Below are positions 42,369-50,623 of a stretch of 64,000 nt of DNA, one piece after another; within the stretch, counting starts at the first letter, position 1; the number at the start of each line of letters is the position of its first letter. This DNA comes from Labrenzia sp. PHM005 (GTDB lineage Bacteria; Pseudomonadota; Alphaproteobacteria; Rhizobiales; Stappiaceae): the NCBI RefSeq assembly GCF_006517275.1, contig NZ_CP041191.1:4831001-4895000 (forward strand), given 5' to 3'. The position numbers were made by a program, and so were the translations under genes. Below the pieces are notes generated by a model. The model was not told the origin of the DNA, made no database searches, and worked only from the letters and a program-made list of their open reading frames with translations.

Positions 42369-43598
42369 CTACTGAAGGCCAACACTCCGCGGCTGGCCGC
42401 CAAAAATGGTGATGGGCACATTTGCAATGCTTTGAACAACATTGGCGGGCACGTTTGATGCGGTCGTGCTTGTTTCAAAATGGCTGCCGCTTTCAAGATG
42501 CCTGCCGATCAGCTGGACCACCTCCGGAACGTCTGCAAACTTGGAGTGGTGTATGCTCGACGTGTCCTTGACCTCACTCAGGTCAACAACGGTGACCCCA
42601 AGGTCTGCAAGTCTTTCCGGATCGGCGTCCCCCACACGGGGCACATCGCCTGCCAGGAATTTCGAGATGCCCAGTGCCTTGTCATTCGCCGAAATCAGGA
42701 CATAGAAATTGCGCTGGGACCGGGGAATTCCCTTCAGCTGGGTCTCGAACAGATTCACGTCAATATCTGGGGAGGCCAGGATAATGTCGCGGAACTTTCG
42801 GCTGGCGTTGAACCTGCCCTGAAGCGAGGCCTGACGCATGACCTCCATGGTCAGGAAATTGCCCATTGAATGCGCAACAAAGTCCACCCCGGAAGGGGAG
42901 GCTTCCAGGATGAGCAGGCCTGCCTCAATCAGCTTGTCCCGGGCTATCAGGACGCTGTTGAGGTCATAAACATAGTCGAAGTTGCTCCCGCGTGATGCCC
43001 AGCTGAAGACGACCGGGACACCGGTAAACCCGCTGTCATGGGCAAATTGCGCCGCCCGGAGCACCGCTTCGGTGAGGGTGGTGTTGAACCCATGAACAAA
43101 CAGAAGGACATCCCGGTTTGCGGGCGGCCTGCTCCTGAGTTCGCGGCTCAATCTGTTCACAAAGGGTTTCGACCCAGAAAATACCGTCGGATCGACGATC
43201 GCAAACTCGGAGCGCGGGTCTGCCGGCGCGCGTTCCGGGCGCTCTATGGCCCCCGTCTTGTGATCCGGCGGGATTGTCACCGTGAACCGGGCGAAACCGA
43301 GTTCCGCCCCGCGCTCTCCTGAGAAAAGCAGACCGGCTTCATCTGTGGCTTGTCGGCTCGTTGCAACATAAACGACCTGTTTCGTCAGCCCCTCGACCGC
43401 CTCAAGATCTACTCGCGGATCCACTTGACCAATGATGGCGTCCGTAGGACCAGCACAGGCGGTCAGAATCGCAAGCAAAAACGATACTGTAAACACTGTT
43501 CGGAACAATCGACCCACCCTAGAACGATTATGGAGTTTGTGCCTAGCATAAGGCCCATTCTGTTGCAATTTTTCGCCATTTTGGCGCGCCTCCATCAA
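42369..43598 (-). CDS. DUF900-type alpha/beta hydrolase lipoprotein
   Basis: Predicted 409-residue lipoprotein hydrolase. Seen: a long N-terminus with hydrophobic segment and lipobox LTAC (about residues 45-48), then DUF900 core: VLLFVHGFNTTLTEAVLRAAQFAHDSGF, VVFSWASRGSNFDYVYDLNSV, VDFVAHSMGNFLTMEVM with nucleophile Ser in HSMGN, LASPDIDVNLF, and a late histidine pair SSIHHSKF. Outer- or inner-membrane-attached esterase-like enzyme; substrate unknown. Convergent with the envelope cluster. Confidence 0.85.
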   Translation of the reverse strand: MMEARQNGEKLQQNGPYARHKLHNRSRVGRLFRTVFTVSFLLAILTACAGPTDAIIGQVDPRVDLEAVEGLTKQVVYVATSRQATDEAGLLFSGERGAELGFARFTVTIPPDHKTGAIERPERAPADPRSEFAIVDPTVFSGSKPFVNRLSRELRSRPPANRDVLLFVHGFNTTLTEAVLRAAQFAHDSGFTGVPVVFSWASRGSNFDYVYDLNSVLIARDKLIEAGLLILEASPSGVDFVAHSMGNFLTMEVMRQASLQGRFNASRKFRDIILASPDIDVNLFETQLKGIPRSQRNFYVLISANDKALGISKFLAGDVPRVGDADPERLADLGVTVVDLSEVKDTSSIHHSKFADVPEVVQLIGRHLESGSHFETSTTASNVPANVVQSIANVPITIFGGQPRSVGLQ

Positions 43599-44303
43599 GC
43601 TATGGCGGCCGCAAACAAAATCCAGCCGAGCAGAGCACTTTTGGTTTCAGCTGCCGTGCCATTGGCCACGGAGACCTGGACCACGCCCTGGAGTCGTTTA
43701 GCGCTCGTCTTCAAGGTGAGGGGGGACCACTGCCCGGGGATAACATCAGCGTCTGCCTTGAGCGGCGCATAGTGTTAAACTTGAAGGCCGGACTGTTCCT
43801 CACAACAGACATTTGTGTCGCCTGCGGCGAAGGTCGGGTTTCCGCCCATCTTAAGAACTAGCTGCGCCTCAAAAGAATGTCTACTTTCGGACGCAGTCTT
43901 CAATGCGGTGAAAGACCGATGTAGCGGCCCGCTGTAGACTGGCAGCTTAGACCATGATCAGCCTGTCAAGAAACGGACTATCATGTCCGAAAAAACAGCA
44001 CTTAAAAGCAATCGACAGATAATATTGGCTGTCTCCAGCGCTGTGGTGCTCGAGTACAGTTCACTCGGCACTTCAAATATGTGGAACTAGCTTTGGTTCC
44101 CTGAAACGGGCTCCGAAAAATGACCGTTCCAGACCGCTCTAGATCTTCACAAAAGTTACTGACAGGGTAAGGGATACGCTGCGACCGTTTCGCTTATGCG
44201 AAGCGAAAGCGGCGTCAGCGTACACCTCCCCTGCCTGTTTGTAAAAGAAACGGGCTGTTTGTAAACGAACCCACTGTGGATATCCGAAATCGTGGAAGGT
44301 GGT
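43599..44303. other. Non-coding stretch with short fragments and repeats
   Basis: No complete gene recognised over 705 bases. It holds a 35-codon frame (43983-44090), a possible truncated N-terminus with one hydrophobic stretch; a hairpin TTTCGCTT / AAGCGAAA (44188-44208); and a tandem direct repeat CTGTTTGTAAA at 44235-44245 and 44255-44265, 20 bases apart. The region looks like an old junction within the island. Confidence 0.4.
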
Positions 44304-44558
44304 ATGGGCGGAGCCCATTTGATGGCAATGGCAACAGGGTCATTGGCGCGGCGGGACACATTCCGAAATGCTATAGACGAATTGAACGGTATCGTGAAAA
44401 TAAGGGGTTTTGACAATATCGAGTTAGGCTGCGTCTGTTGCCCAATGGACCAAAAAGCGACCTTCGCGTTTATTCGGCTGGATGAACTGGTCCAATCCAT
44501 GGAGGCGAAATGGGTACTGCTGGATGCCGATGTTCGCCGTGAAGGATATGGCCACTAA
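44304..44558 (+). CDS. Hypothetical small protein
   Basis: Predicted 84-residue protein without a recognised family. Seen: composition is soluble and mixed, with a cysteine pair in ELGCVCCPMD. ATG 44304 has GGAAGGTGG upstream. It lies in a run of three small plus-strand frames that end against the HTH membrane gene. The opposite-strand frame here shows no better features. Confidence 0.3.
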   Translation: MGGAHLMAMATGSLARRDTFRNAIDELNGIVKIRGFDNIELGCVCCPMDQKATFAFIRLDELVQSMEAKWVLLDADVRREGYGH

Positions 44559-44595
44559 GTTTTGAAGCCAGCCCGTTAAGCTGAGGACAGCATGT

Positions 44596-44763
44596 ATGCT
44601 GCAATCGAGCCCAGAGGCGGATGATGAATGGTTGGCGGTATATGAATTGATTGGCGACAAAGGCCAAGGAGTCAGGTGCCGAATGCGCACCCGCCCCTTC
44701 AGCCGGTCTCAGGCACCCTATCTTCAGATGGTGAGGAAATACCGTATTAAGCCAGAGAGCTAA
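44596..44763 (+). CDS. Hypothetical small protein (55 aa)
   Basis: Predicted 55-residue protein, charged and probably helical, no family recognised. GAGGA lies about 9 bases before ATG 44596. It is followed 10 bases later by another small frame with its own ribosome site. Such small genes are usual in phage-derived modules. Confidence 0.35.
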   Translation: MLQSSPEADDEWLAVYELIGDKGQGVRCRMRTRPFSRSQAPYLQMVRKYRIKPES

Positions 44764-44773
44764 AGGGAATGCC

Positions 44774-44938
44774 GTGCGCGAAGACGAGCGCCGACAAACA
44801 CGGCCTTGTCCGTATCACTTTGAGGTGTTTTCAGCTCAGAAGATCGTCACCCGAGACATGTTCATAGCGTATCAGGGCGAGATGTATCTACCTGCGATGC
44901 TGGCTGAGAATGAAGAGGTGATGCTGGCGACGGGTTAG
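44774..44938 (+). CDS. Hypothetical small protein (54 aa)
   Basis: Predicted 54-residue acidic protein, no family recognised. GTG 44774 stands 5 bases after AAAGGGA. Its stop overlaps by four bases the stop of the HTH membrane gene on the other strand, so the two units converge. Confidence 0.35.
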   Translation: MREDERRQTRPCPYHFEVFSAQKIVTRDMFIAYQGEMYLPAMLAENEEVMLATG

Positions 44939-45477
44939 TTGAGGAATATTTTCACTAAAGCAATGGTGGCAATAATCAGGCCTGCCGCGGCAAGGAAAGG
45001 CACAAGCAGAGTTAGCATTTCAATATGTCGGGTTTCATTATTTGCCATGCGGATATCTTCAAAAAGCCTACAGAATTCCGCTTGTCTTTTTTTGCAAATT
45101 GGATTTGTCTTTGTGTTTCTAGTCGCTTCGATTTCGGCAATGTATGCCTCTGCTCCAACACGAGGATTTGTCTTTGTGTCTCTGACCGCTTCGATTTCGG
45201 CTATATATGCTTTTGCTTCAGCACAAGGCTCAAGCTTAAGCTTGTAGCGGTATCCCGGATACTGCTTTATCACGTCTGCCATGCCACATTTCACAAACTT
45301 TGTGAGGTGACCCCGAACAGTTCTATTGGCAACATTAGTTTTTTCCGCAAGGTCTTTTGCCGTTATCCATCTACCGCAGCCTTTCAGAGCCAGAAATACT
45401 TTTACTTCGTGCTCACTAATCAAACCATGTGGCATCATTCTGTTTCCCACTGAAGCCACACAGCCCTTCACGTCCAA
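44935..45477 (-). CDS. Membrane-anchored winged-HTH protein with internal duplication
   Basis: Predicted 180-residue protein. Seen: an N-terminal HTH region (about 18-85) with KVFLALKGCGRWITAKDLAEKTNVANRTVRGHLTKFVKCGMADV, MarR/ArsR-like in pattern; then two tandem copies of AEAYIAEIEAxRxTKTNP (63-bp DNA repeat, 45101-45216); then a C-terminal membrane helix LLVPFLAAAGLIIATIALVKIFL. DNA-binding plus membrane anchoring suggests a signal-dependent regulator, similar in layout to one-component membrane activators but with the helix at the C-terminus. It lies beside the AlpA-type gene in the integrase module. Function unknown. Confidence 0.6.
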   Translation of the reverse strand: MDVKGCVASVGNRMMPHGLISEHEVKVFLALKGCGRWITAKDLAEKTNVANRTVRGHLTKFVKCGMADVIKQYPGYRYKLKLEPCAEAKAYIAEIEAVRDTKTNPRVGAEAYIAEIEATRNTKTNPICKKRQAEFCRLFEDIRMANNETRHIEMLTLLVPFLAAAGLIIATIALVKIFLN

Positions 45478-45505
45478 CTTAGTTAGCTTGATCCATTTTC
45501 TAGGA

Positions 45506-45796
45506 CTATAAGTCAGGCTGTCTGGCTCGCCACGCTTCCGGATCGGCCAGAAACGCTTTTACGTCGCTGAGTCTCCAGTAAACGCGAGCTTTTGCTCCCG
45601 CACCGTAACGAAACCCCTTCGGGAAGAGCCCTTTACGCTCCATAGTCCGCAAAGTGGTCGGATTGCACCTTAAGATCGAGCAAACTTCCGATTTTTTCAG
45701 AAGCTGATGATCCATGACGAACTTGGTATTCGAAAGCCCATTTGCGCTATCCGAATATGCGGCTGCACTTGAAGCAGAAGTTTCATGTGTGTTCAT
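45506..45796 (-). CDS. AlpA-type HTH regulator / excisionase
   Basis: Predicted 96-residue protein. Seen: C-terminal AlpA/MerR-like HTH with LLKKSEVCSILRCNPTTLRTMERKGLFPKGFRYGAGAKARVYWRLSDVKAFL, the standard pattern of phage AlpA proteins and excisionases. The first 28 residues are poorly conserved. It lies 29 bases upstream of the membrane-anchored HTH gene on the same strand. Downstream of the three AATACC-type palindromes. It likely controls excision or the integrase. Confidence 0.85.
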   Translation of the reverse strand: MNTHETSASSAAAYSDSANGLSNTKFVMDHQLLKKSEVCSILRCNPTTLRTMERKGLFPKGFRYGAGAKARVYWRLSDVKAFLADPEAWRARQPDL

Positions 45797-46472
45797 TTTT
45801 GTAAGTACCCGGACAATTAGTGTTGCCCGTACCGCGCCGTACCAAATGCGAGAGATAAACAGTATTATCTGATCGACTTATGAGGGTTATTATTTATTCG
45901 ACGAATAGAGTCAATATATATTTTTCTCATTCTAATATTTTTCAATAACTACACTCTCTCCAAAATTATAACGGGCACTTCGATAAATCGGATACTTTAA
46001 AATACCCGATATTTAGGAATACCCGGTATTTTTAAATACCGGTTATTACTTAAAGTTTATTCTGAATATATTACTCATCCTGTGGCTGATTGATCGATTG
46101 GGAAGCTTGCAATTTCATCCGCATCGGAGATTTAAAGCAGCCAAAACCGTTCGCGTTGAAAGCAAGGCTGGTTGCACAGAAACAATCCCCACGTTTGGCT
46201 AATCCAGGCTGGAACCAGCCCCACCGTCGCTGACAACACTCCTGAAACTTCCCAATGGCATTGATCACTCGAAAACATCTGACAACGGTGTCAGCAGAAC
46301 TCTTTCCGCGCTTCGAATGCAGGAAATCCGGCAGGTCAGTTTTGCGTTTTCCGAGAATTCAGGTTTCTCGGGATTTCAGGCAGTCTCCAATATGCCAACA
46401 CACAAAGTGTTTAACTTATTTTTGGTTAATGTTATAGTGCTGTCAGATATTCAGGCACTTGCTGGGGGAAAA
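45797..46472. other. A+T-rich regulatory region with three AATACC palindromes
   Basis: A+T-rich, 676 bases, between the AlpA gene and the terminase-like gene. It contains TATTCG-A-CGAATA (45895-45907), and three copies of AATACC-S-GRTATT at 46001-46013, 46018-46030 and 46034-46046, spaced 16-17 bases. It also contains a hairpin CCGAGAA / TTCTCGG (46351-46371). Candidate operator cluster or replication iterons. A frame upstream of the terminase start (46317) has no family signature. Confidence 0.5.
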
Positions 46473-47237
46473 ATGGGCGGAATTGACAATGAAAAACGCG
46501 GCCCGGGCAAACCAACGAAGTATTTTCCTGGATACTGCAAAGAAGTTATCACAATGGGCCTGAGGGGTTATAGCGTTGTTCAAATGGCCTCTGCTTTTGG
46601 GGTTGCGCGCTCAACTTTGATTGGATGGCGCGCCCAGCATGAAGACTTCGACGCTGCCGTGGAGTTGGCCTTAACTCATGCTCAAGCTGCTTGGGAAAAA
46701 ATCGGCTTCGAAAGTCTTCACCGTAAAGACTTCCAAGGTGCGTCATACGTGAAGTTGATGCAAGCTCGATTTCGTGCCGATTACACTGAACGCGCAGAAA
46801 TCAGTGGCCCAGACGGTGGCCCTATCGCACGTGTCACCCACATCGAGCTGGTCGCAAAGGACTTTCCGCCTGACCATCCGTCTCGACTTGAGGGCGAAAC
46901 GCGCCGGGCCCCTTGCATGATAGATGTTCCGTCCACTGCAGTGAAAGCTCCAGACTTGACAGAATTTGCGGCAGCTGATGCATGCGCAAACGTTAAAAAC
47001 GAACCAGAGGCCACCAGATCAGATGCCGAGTTACTTCGCCTGTACGATGATGACCCGGATATTACTGATGAATTGTCCGGCGAGGAAAGAGACAATCTAA
47101 CCCGTGCCATAGTCCACGAAGCTGAAGAAAAACGCCTCGCTGCCGAGCAGGCAGAACGAATACGTGTGGCTGAGCAAACACAGCGGCGCCTCCATCTGCC
47201 GCCCAATATTGGCGCACGTAAGAGAGCCTTTAAATGA
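46473..47237 (+). CDS. Terminase small subunit-like / HTH protein
   Basis: Predicted 254-residue protein. Seen: an N-terminal GPGKPTKYFPGYCKEVI and HTH region SVVQMASAFGVARSTLIGWRAQHEDFDAAVELALTHAQAAWE, the layout of phage terminase small subunits and their HTH relatives, then an unconserved middle and a long charged C-terminal helix. ATG 46473 lies behind GGGGGA; the frame is open upstream to 46317. Convergent with the integrase (gap 108 bases). It may be a satellite-phage packaging protein or a repurposed DNA-binding protein. Confidence 0.65.
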   Translation: MGGIDNEKRGPGKPTKYFPGYCKEVITMGLRGYSVVQMASAFGVARSTLIGWRAQHEDFDAAVELALTHAQAAWEKIGFESLHRKDFQGASYVKLMQARFRADYTERAEISGPDGGPIARVTHIELVAKDFPPDHPSRLEGETRRAPCMIDVPSTAVKAPDLTEFAAADACANVKNEPEATRSDAELLRLYDDDPDITDELSGEERDNLTRAIVHEAEEKRLAAEQAERIRVAEQTQRRLHLPPNIGARKRAFK

Positions 47238-47344
47238 CCAAGGATAAGATTATCCAAATCGATAACGTCTTCTCCGAATGGTCCAAATCTGGACACGTTG
47301 AAAGCCAGCGAACTGCTGAATTTGCATTTTCGGTTCCGGTTTGG

Positions 47345-48550
47345 TCAACCTGCCGATGCACCTTCCAGTTCAACCGCATCATTGCCATCGCAGTAGGTCT
47401 GCCAGGCAAGCATGAGTTCTCTCCGCTTCTCCAGCGCATCGCCGCGCCTATAGGCTCGTTCAACCGCGCTGCCAACACTGTGAGCCAATGCCTGCTCGGC
47501 AATCTCCCGTGGGTAGTGAGTTTCTTCACCACACCAGTCTCGGAATGATGATCGAAAGCCATGAATTGTAGCATCGCCAAACTTCATCCGGCGAAGTTGC
47601 ATAGTCAAACTCATGTAGCTAAGAGGCCGCCCCTCTCGCTGCCCCGGGAACAAAAAATCACACGGACGACGAAAAGGTTTCAATTTTTCCAGTATCGCCA
47701 GTGAGCGCGGCGAAAGTGGAATACGATGCTCTTTACCTGCTTTCATCCTGCTGCTGGGGATGGTCCAGATCTTTTTGTGCAGATCGATTTCGGCCCATTT
47801 GGCGTTTAAGACTTCGCTGGTGCGGGTCACAGACAGTATGAGCAATTCCAGAGCCAATGCGGATATACCCTCGTGTTTGCGCAGGTCTTTCATGAATTCC
47901 GGAAGTCTTTCGTAGTCCAGCGCCTTGTGATGGCCGCGCGTCAGCTTCTTTGGACGGGGTAAAAGTGCGTCGAGGTGTCCTTTCCAAATTGCCGGATTGG
48001 CCTTTTCCCGAAGGCCCTTGGCGATGGCAGCAGCAAAGACGCGCTCTAGCCGTCCACGTAACCGGGAGGCTGTTTCTGGGCGCTCCAGCCAATGGGGTTT
48101 TAGGACTTCCAAAACGTCGGCGGTGTCGATGTCGGCAACGGGCTTGTCGCGAATTGGAGCAGCATACTCGCGGATTGTCATACGCCACTGACTTTTATGT
48201 TTTGGATTTCTGAACTCGACGAGAATGTCATCGAGAAGACTGTCCGCAAACGCTCCAAAAGTCAGCTGCTTGCTACTGCCATTGGCTTTCCGGTGCTCAA
48301 TCGGATTGACGCCATCTTTGATCAGCGTTCTGGCACTCGCCGCCGCCAATCGAGCATCTGCCAGAGATACAACCGGAAATGGGCCTAGGCCCATTTCTTT
48401 GCGTTTACCGCCGAACTGAAAAATGAGCGACCAGGTTTTCGAACCGGACTTGCTGATAACCAGATACAACCCGCCGCCATCGCCAAATCGACCGGGCTCC
48501 CGAAGTGACTGGACCTGTCTCGCTGACAGCTTATTTGTCGTTCTTGCCAT
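47345..48550 (-). CDS. Tyrosine recombinase integrase (DUF4102 type)
   Basis: Predicted 401-residue integrase. Seen: an N-terminal DUF4102 arm-binding domain (about 1-90), SAM-like core-binding domain (about 95-185), and the catalytic domain with Arg243 in VTRTSEV, His330 and Arg333 in IHGFRSSF, His357 in LAHSVG and Tyr367 in AYRRGD, the R-H-R-H-Y set of the family. Length usual. The gene starts at 48550, 167 bases from attR, and its promoter region holds ACCCTAAA-type sites. It targets tRNA-Ser(GCU), judged by the att repeats. Confidence 0.95.
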   Translation of the reverse strand: MARTTNKLSARQVQSLREPGRFGDGGGLYLVISKSGSKTWSLIFQFGGKRKEMGLGPFPVVSLADARLAAASARTLIKDGVNPIEHRKANGSSKQLTFGAFADSLLDDILVEFRNPKHKSQWRMTIREYAAPIRDKPVADIDTADVLEVLKPHWLERPETASRLRGRLERVFAAAIAKGLREKANPAIWKGHLDALLPRPKKLTRGHHKALDYERLPEFMKDLRKHEGISALALELLILSVTRTSEVLNAKWAEIDLHKKIWTIPSSRMKAGKEHRIPLSPRSLAILEKLKPFRRPCDFLFPGQREGRPLSYMSLTMQLRRMKFGDATIHGFRSSFRDWCGEETHYPREIAEQALAHSVGSAVERAYRRGDALEKRRELMLAWQTYCDGNDAVELEGASAG

Positions 48551-48578
48551 CTATCGCCACTTTCTGATTTAGGGATTG

Positions 48579-48599
48579 ACCCTAATACTAACCCTAAAA
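48579..48599. promoter_or_regulatory. Arm-type site candidates at the right end
   Basis: ACCCTAAT (48579) and ACCCTAAA (48591), 12 bases apart, in the intergenic region between the integrase and attR. The same pair, with the same 12-base offset and similar flanks, occurs at 22690-22709 inside attL. Candidate binding sites for the integrase arm domain. Confidence 0.55.
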
Positions 48600-48717
48600 T
48601 CTGCATGTGATTGGGTATAATTTGACATGATGGGAGATGAAGTGGCAAGTGACAAACAGCTGGGAATAATGCGATTTTTTATCAAGTGACATTATCGAGC
48701 ATCAAATATAAGGCGGA

Positions 48718-48734
48718 CTTCCTCTCCGCCACTT
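48718..48734 (+). repeat. attR: 17-bp direct repeat
   Basis: CTTCCTCTCCGCCACTT, identical to 22620-22636. It carries the last part of a tRNA-Ser 3' end with no functional tRNA gene around it, marking the right end of the island. Confidence 0.88.
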
Positions 48735-48882
48735 CCTAATCGTGAAATTGTTGACCGTCTCCAATACGCATGTGAGCAATGCTGCGGACGGTTGGCGCAA
48801 GTGGCTTTTCAAAACAGGCCTTTGCACTGGATTTTAACCCGTGCGAAAAGACTGCGGCATTCATGTTGCAGGGAACAAATCG

Positions 48883-49224
48883 ATGAAATTTTCTGACCTT
48901 CGTCAGGCCAACATCACCCGGCAAAAGGAATGGCCGGGAAATGACCAGGCTGACATTGCCTTTCGTGGACTGGAAGTTGCCGGTGAATTCGGTGAAGTTG
49001 CGGAATCCTTGAAAAAATATCTCCGCGGGCAGCGCGGCATCAAAGGCTCAACTGCTACACTGGAAGATGTTGCATCTGAAATGGCCGACAGCATCATCGC
49101 GCTCGATCTACTCGCAGACCTGATGGGCATTGATTTGGGAGAAGCGGTGGCGCGGAAGTTCAATGCAACGTCTGAAAAATATGGGCTGAAGACGCGCCTA
49201 TCAGATGATGGCCGTCCAATCTAA
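48883..49224 (+). CDS. MazG-like nucleotide pyrophosphohydrolase
   Basis: Predicted 113-residue all-alpha NTP pyrophosphohydrolase. Seen: EVAGEFGEVAESLKKYLRG and LEDVASEMADSIIALDLLADLMGIDL, the two EExxE/D-type metal-binding helices of the MazG superfamily. ATG 48883 stands 8 bases after AGGGA; the frame opens upstream to 48841. Hydrolyses NTP or dNTP to the monophosphate and pyrophosphate, or similar. Its 3' end overlaps the converging SMP-30-like gene by four bases. First gene right of the island. Confidence 0.82.
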   Translation: MKFSDLRQANITRQKEWPGNDQADIAFRGLEVAGEFGEVAESLKKYLRGQRGIKGSTATLEDVASEMADSIIALDLLADLMGIDLGEAVARKFNATSEKYGLKTRLSDDGRPI

Positions 49225-50303
49225 GGCTTCAGGATACCCAAATCCGGCTCGGTCAAGCTGGTCACATACCGCGCGCCCTCTGCACCTTCGATCAATCCAG
49301 TCGTCAGAGCATAGCCGCCCGATGGGTCCTGCAGGGTCTCCAGAATGTCCCCGTCCTCATTTATCTTTATAACAAACCCATAACGTTGTGCTGCCGGGCG
49401 CAGGACGGCCGGAAGGCGCATGACCACTTTCTTCAAAAATGGCTTGTCCGCAATCGCATCTGCGACCGGAGACCGCGGACTGACAATCCCCACCCAGAAT
49501 GTCCCTTCGGGGTTCCTATTGATGTTGTCTGGAAATCCGGGAAGGTTTTCGACAATGACTTCAGGCGCCACAGCGCCATCCACAGGCACCTTCAAAATGG
49601 AATAAGTGCCGGTTTCAACGACCAGAAAATGCGAACCGCTTTCGGTTACCGCCAGGCCGTTTGCAAAGCTGAGACCATCGAGAAACGTTGTTGTTTCACC
49701 CGTTGCAGGAGTGTAGCGCAACACCCGGCCATTGGGACCGTGCTCCATCAGATCCAGCAGCGAGGCCGGCAGCGTCCCTCCATTTTCCCTTGCACCGAAT
49801 TTTGTCGAGGCGTCCGTGAAATAGACCGTCCCGTCCGTAGCAATATCCAGATCATCCGCATAGAGGATCGGCGAGCCGCTTGCTGTCTTGTTGGCCAGAG
49901 TAACGACTTCTCCGTCTCCGGAAATTCTCAAAAGTCCGCGAAAAGCATCCGCAACGTAGAGTTCTCCAGCGCGGTCAAACTCGACACCAAGCGGGCGTCC
50001 ACCGGTTTCGGCAAACAGCGAAACCTTCCCGGACGCCGGATCATACTTGAGAATGCCACCTTCATGGGTCGCAATATAGAGCGCTCCATCCGGACCGAGA
50101 GCTGCGTCTTCAGGGCCGCTATGTGCCCCGAGTTTCAGCCGTTCAATTCCAGCCAAGCCCTCATTGGGGGCATAAGAACCGGTATATCCAGGGTTCTTTG
50201 GCGCGTTCCAGGCGACCGGATCTATCGGCACCGGCCAGAACAAAAGATACGCACTGAGCACAATGAGCAAAACAGCCATTGCCTGCCAAATTCTTTTGGT
50301 CAT
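49221..50303 (-). CDS. SMP-30/strictosidine synthase-like six-bladed propeller protein
   Basis: Predicted 360-residue protein with an N-terminal membrane anchor or signal (about 5-24), then a six-bladed beta-propeller. Seen: [89 protein letters not shown] and [27 protein letters not shown], the repeats of the strictosidine-synthase-like/SMP-30 superfamily. It could be a lactonase or esterase with a calcium-bound propeller. Upstream it overlaps a small frame by ATGA. Confidence 0.85.
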   Translation of the reverse strand: MTKRIWQAMAVLLIVLSAYLLFWPVPIDPVAWNAPKNPGYTGSYAPNEGLAGIERLKLGAHSGPEDAALGPDGALYIATHEGGILKYDPASGKVSLFAETGGRPLGVEFDRAGELYVADAFRGLLRISGDGEVVTLANKTASGSPILYADDLDIATDGTVYFTDASTKFGARENGGTLPASLLDLMEHGPNGRVLRYTPATGETTTFLDGLSFANGLAVTESGSHFLVVETGTYSILKVPVDGAVAPEVIVENLPGFPDNINRNPEGTFWVGIVSPRSPVADAIADKPFLKKVVMRLPAVLRPAAQRYGFVIKINEDGDILETLQDPSGGYALTTGLIEGAEGARYVTSLTEPDLGILKP

Positions 50304-50623
50304 GGGTCTCTCTGAAAACGGAGAAATAGCAGACTGGCAATACTACGGATAGTGGTGCGGTACCAGTGCCCGACAGCCAGGACATACGAGCCCCGCTCCC
50401 CCCACAGGTTCATTCTCGCTGGCGCTCCCTCCTGCCTATTACCGGCATCAAAGACCAGATCAGCGGCAGGAAACAGCACTTCGGATAAGGCAGTATCATC
50501 GATGCGATTGACATTCGGGTCGCTCCAACAGGCAAAGCGCTTCCGGAATTCAACACGGTTTTTTGGAATAATGAACTGGAAACGGGACATCTCTGCAGAA
50601 TCGGCAGAACTGACTTTCTTCAA
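50300..50623 (-). CDS. Hypothetical 107-aa protein between LysR and SMP-30-like genes
   Basis: No family recognised. The frame starts with TTG 50623 overlapping the LysR stop (TTGA) and ends with a TGA overlapping the next ATG (ATGA), so it fits exactly between two genes with four-base overlaps on both sides. There is no visible ribosome site, so expression would depend on coupling. The sequence is mixed, without a signal peptide. The opposite strand is open too, so this may be a chance frame. Apart from this frame I see nothing in 50304-50619. Confidence 0.35.
   Translation of the reverse strand: MKKVSSADSAEMSRFQFIIPKNRVEFRKRFACWSDPNVNRIDDTALSEVLFPAADLVFDAGNRQEGAPARMNLWGERGSYVLAVGHWYRTTIRSIASLLFLRFQRDP

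Noticed and set aside
44156..44690. Two minus-strand frames (44156-44500 and 44424-44690)
   Set aside because: They overlap each other and the plus-strand small frames, with no ribosome sites or domains.
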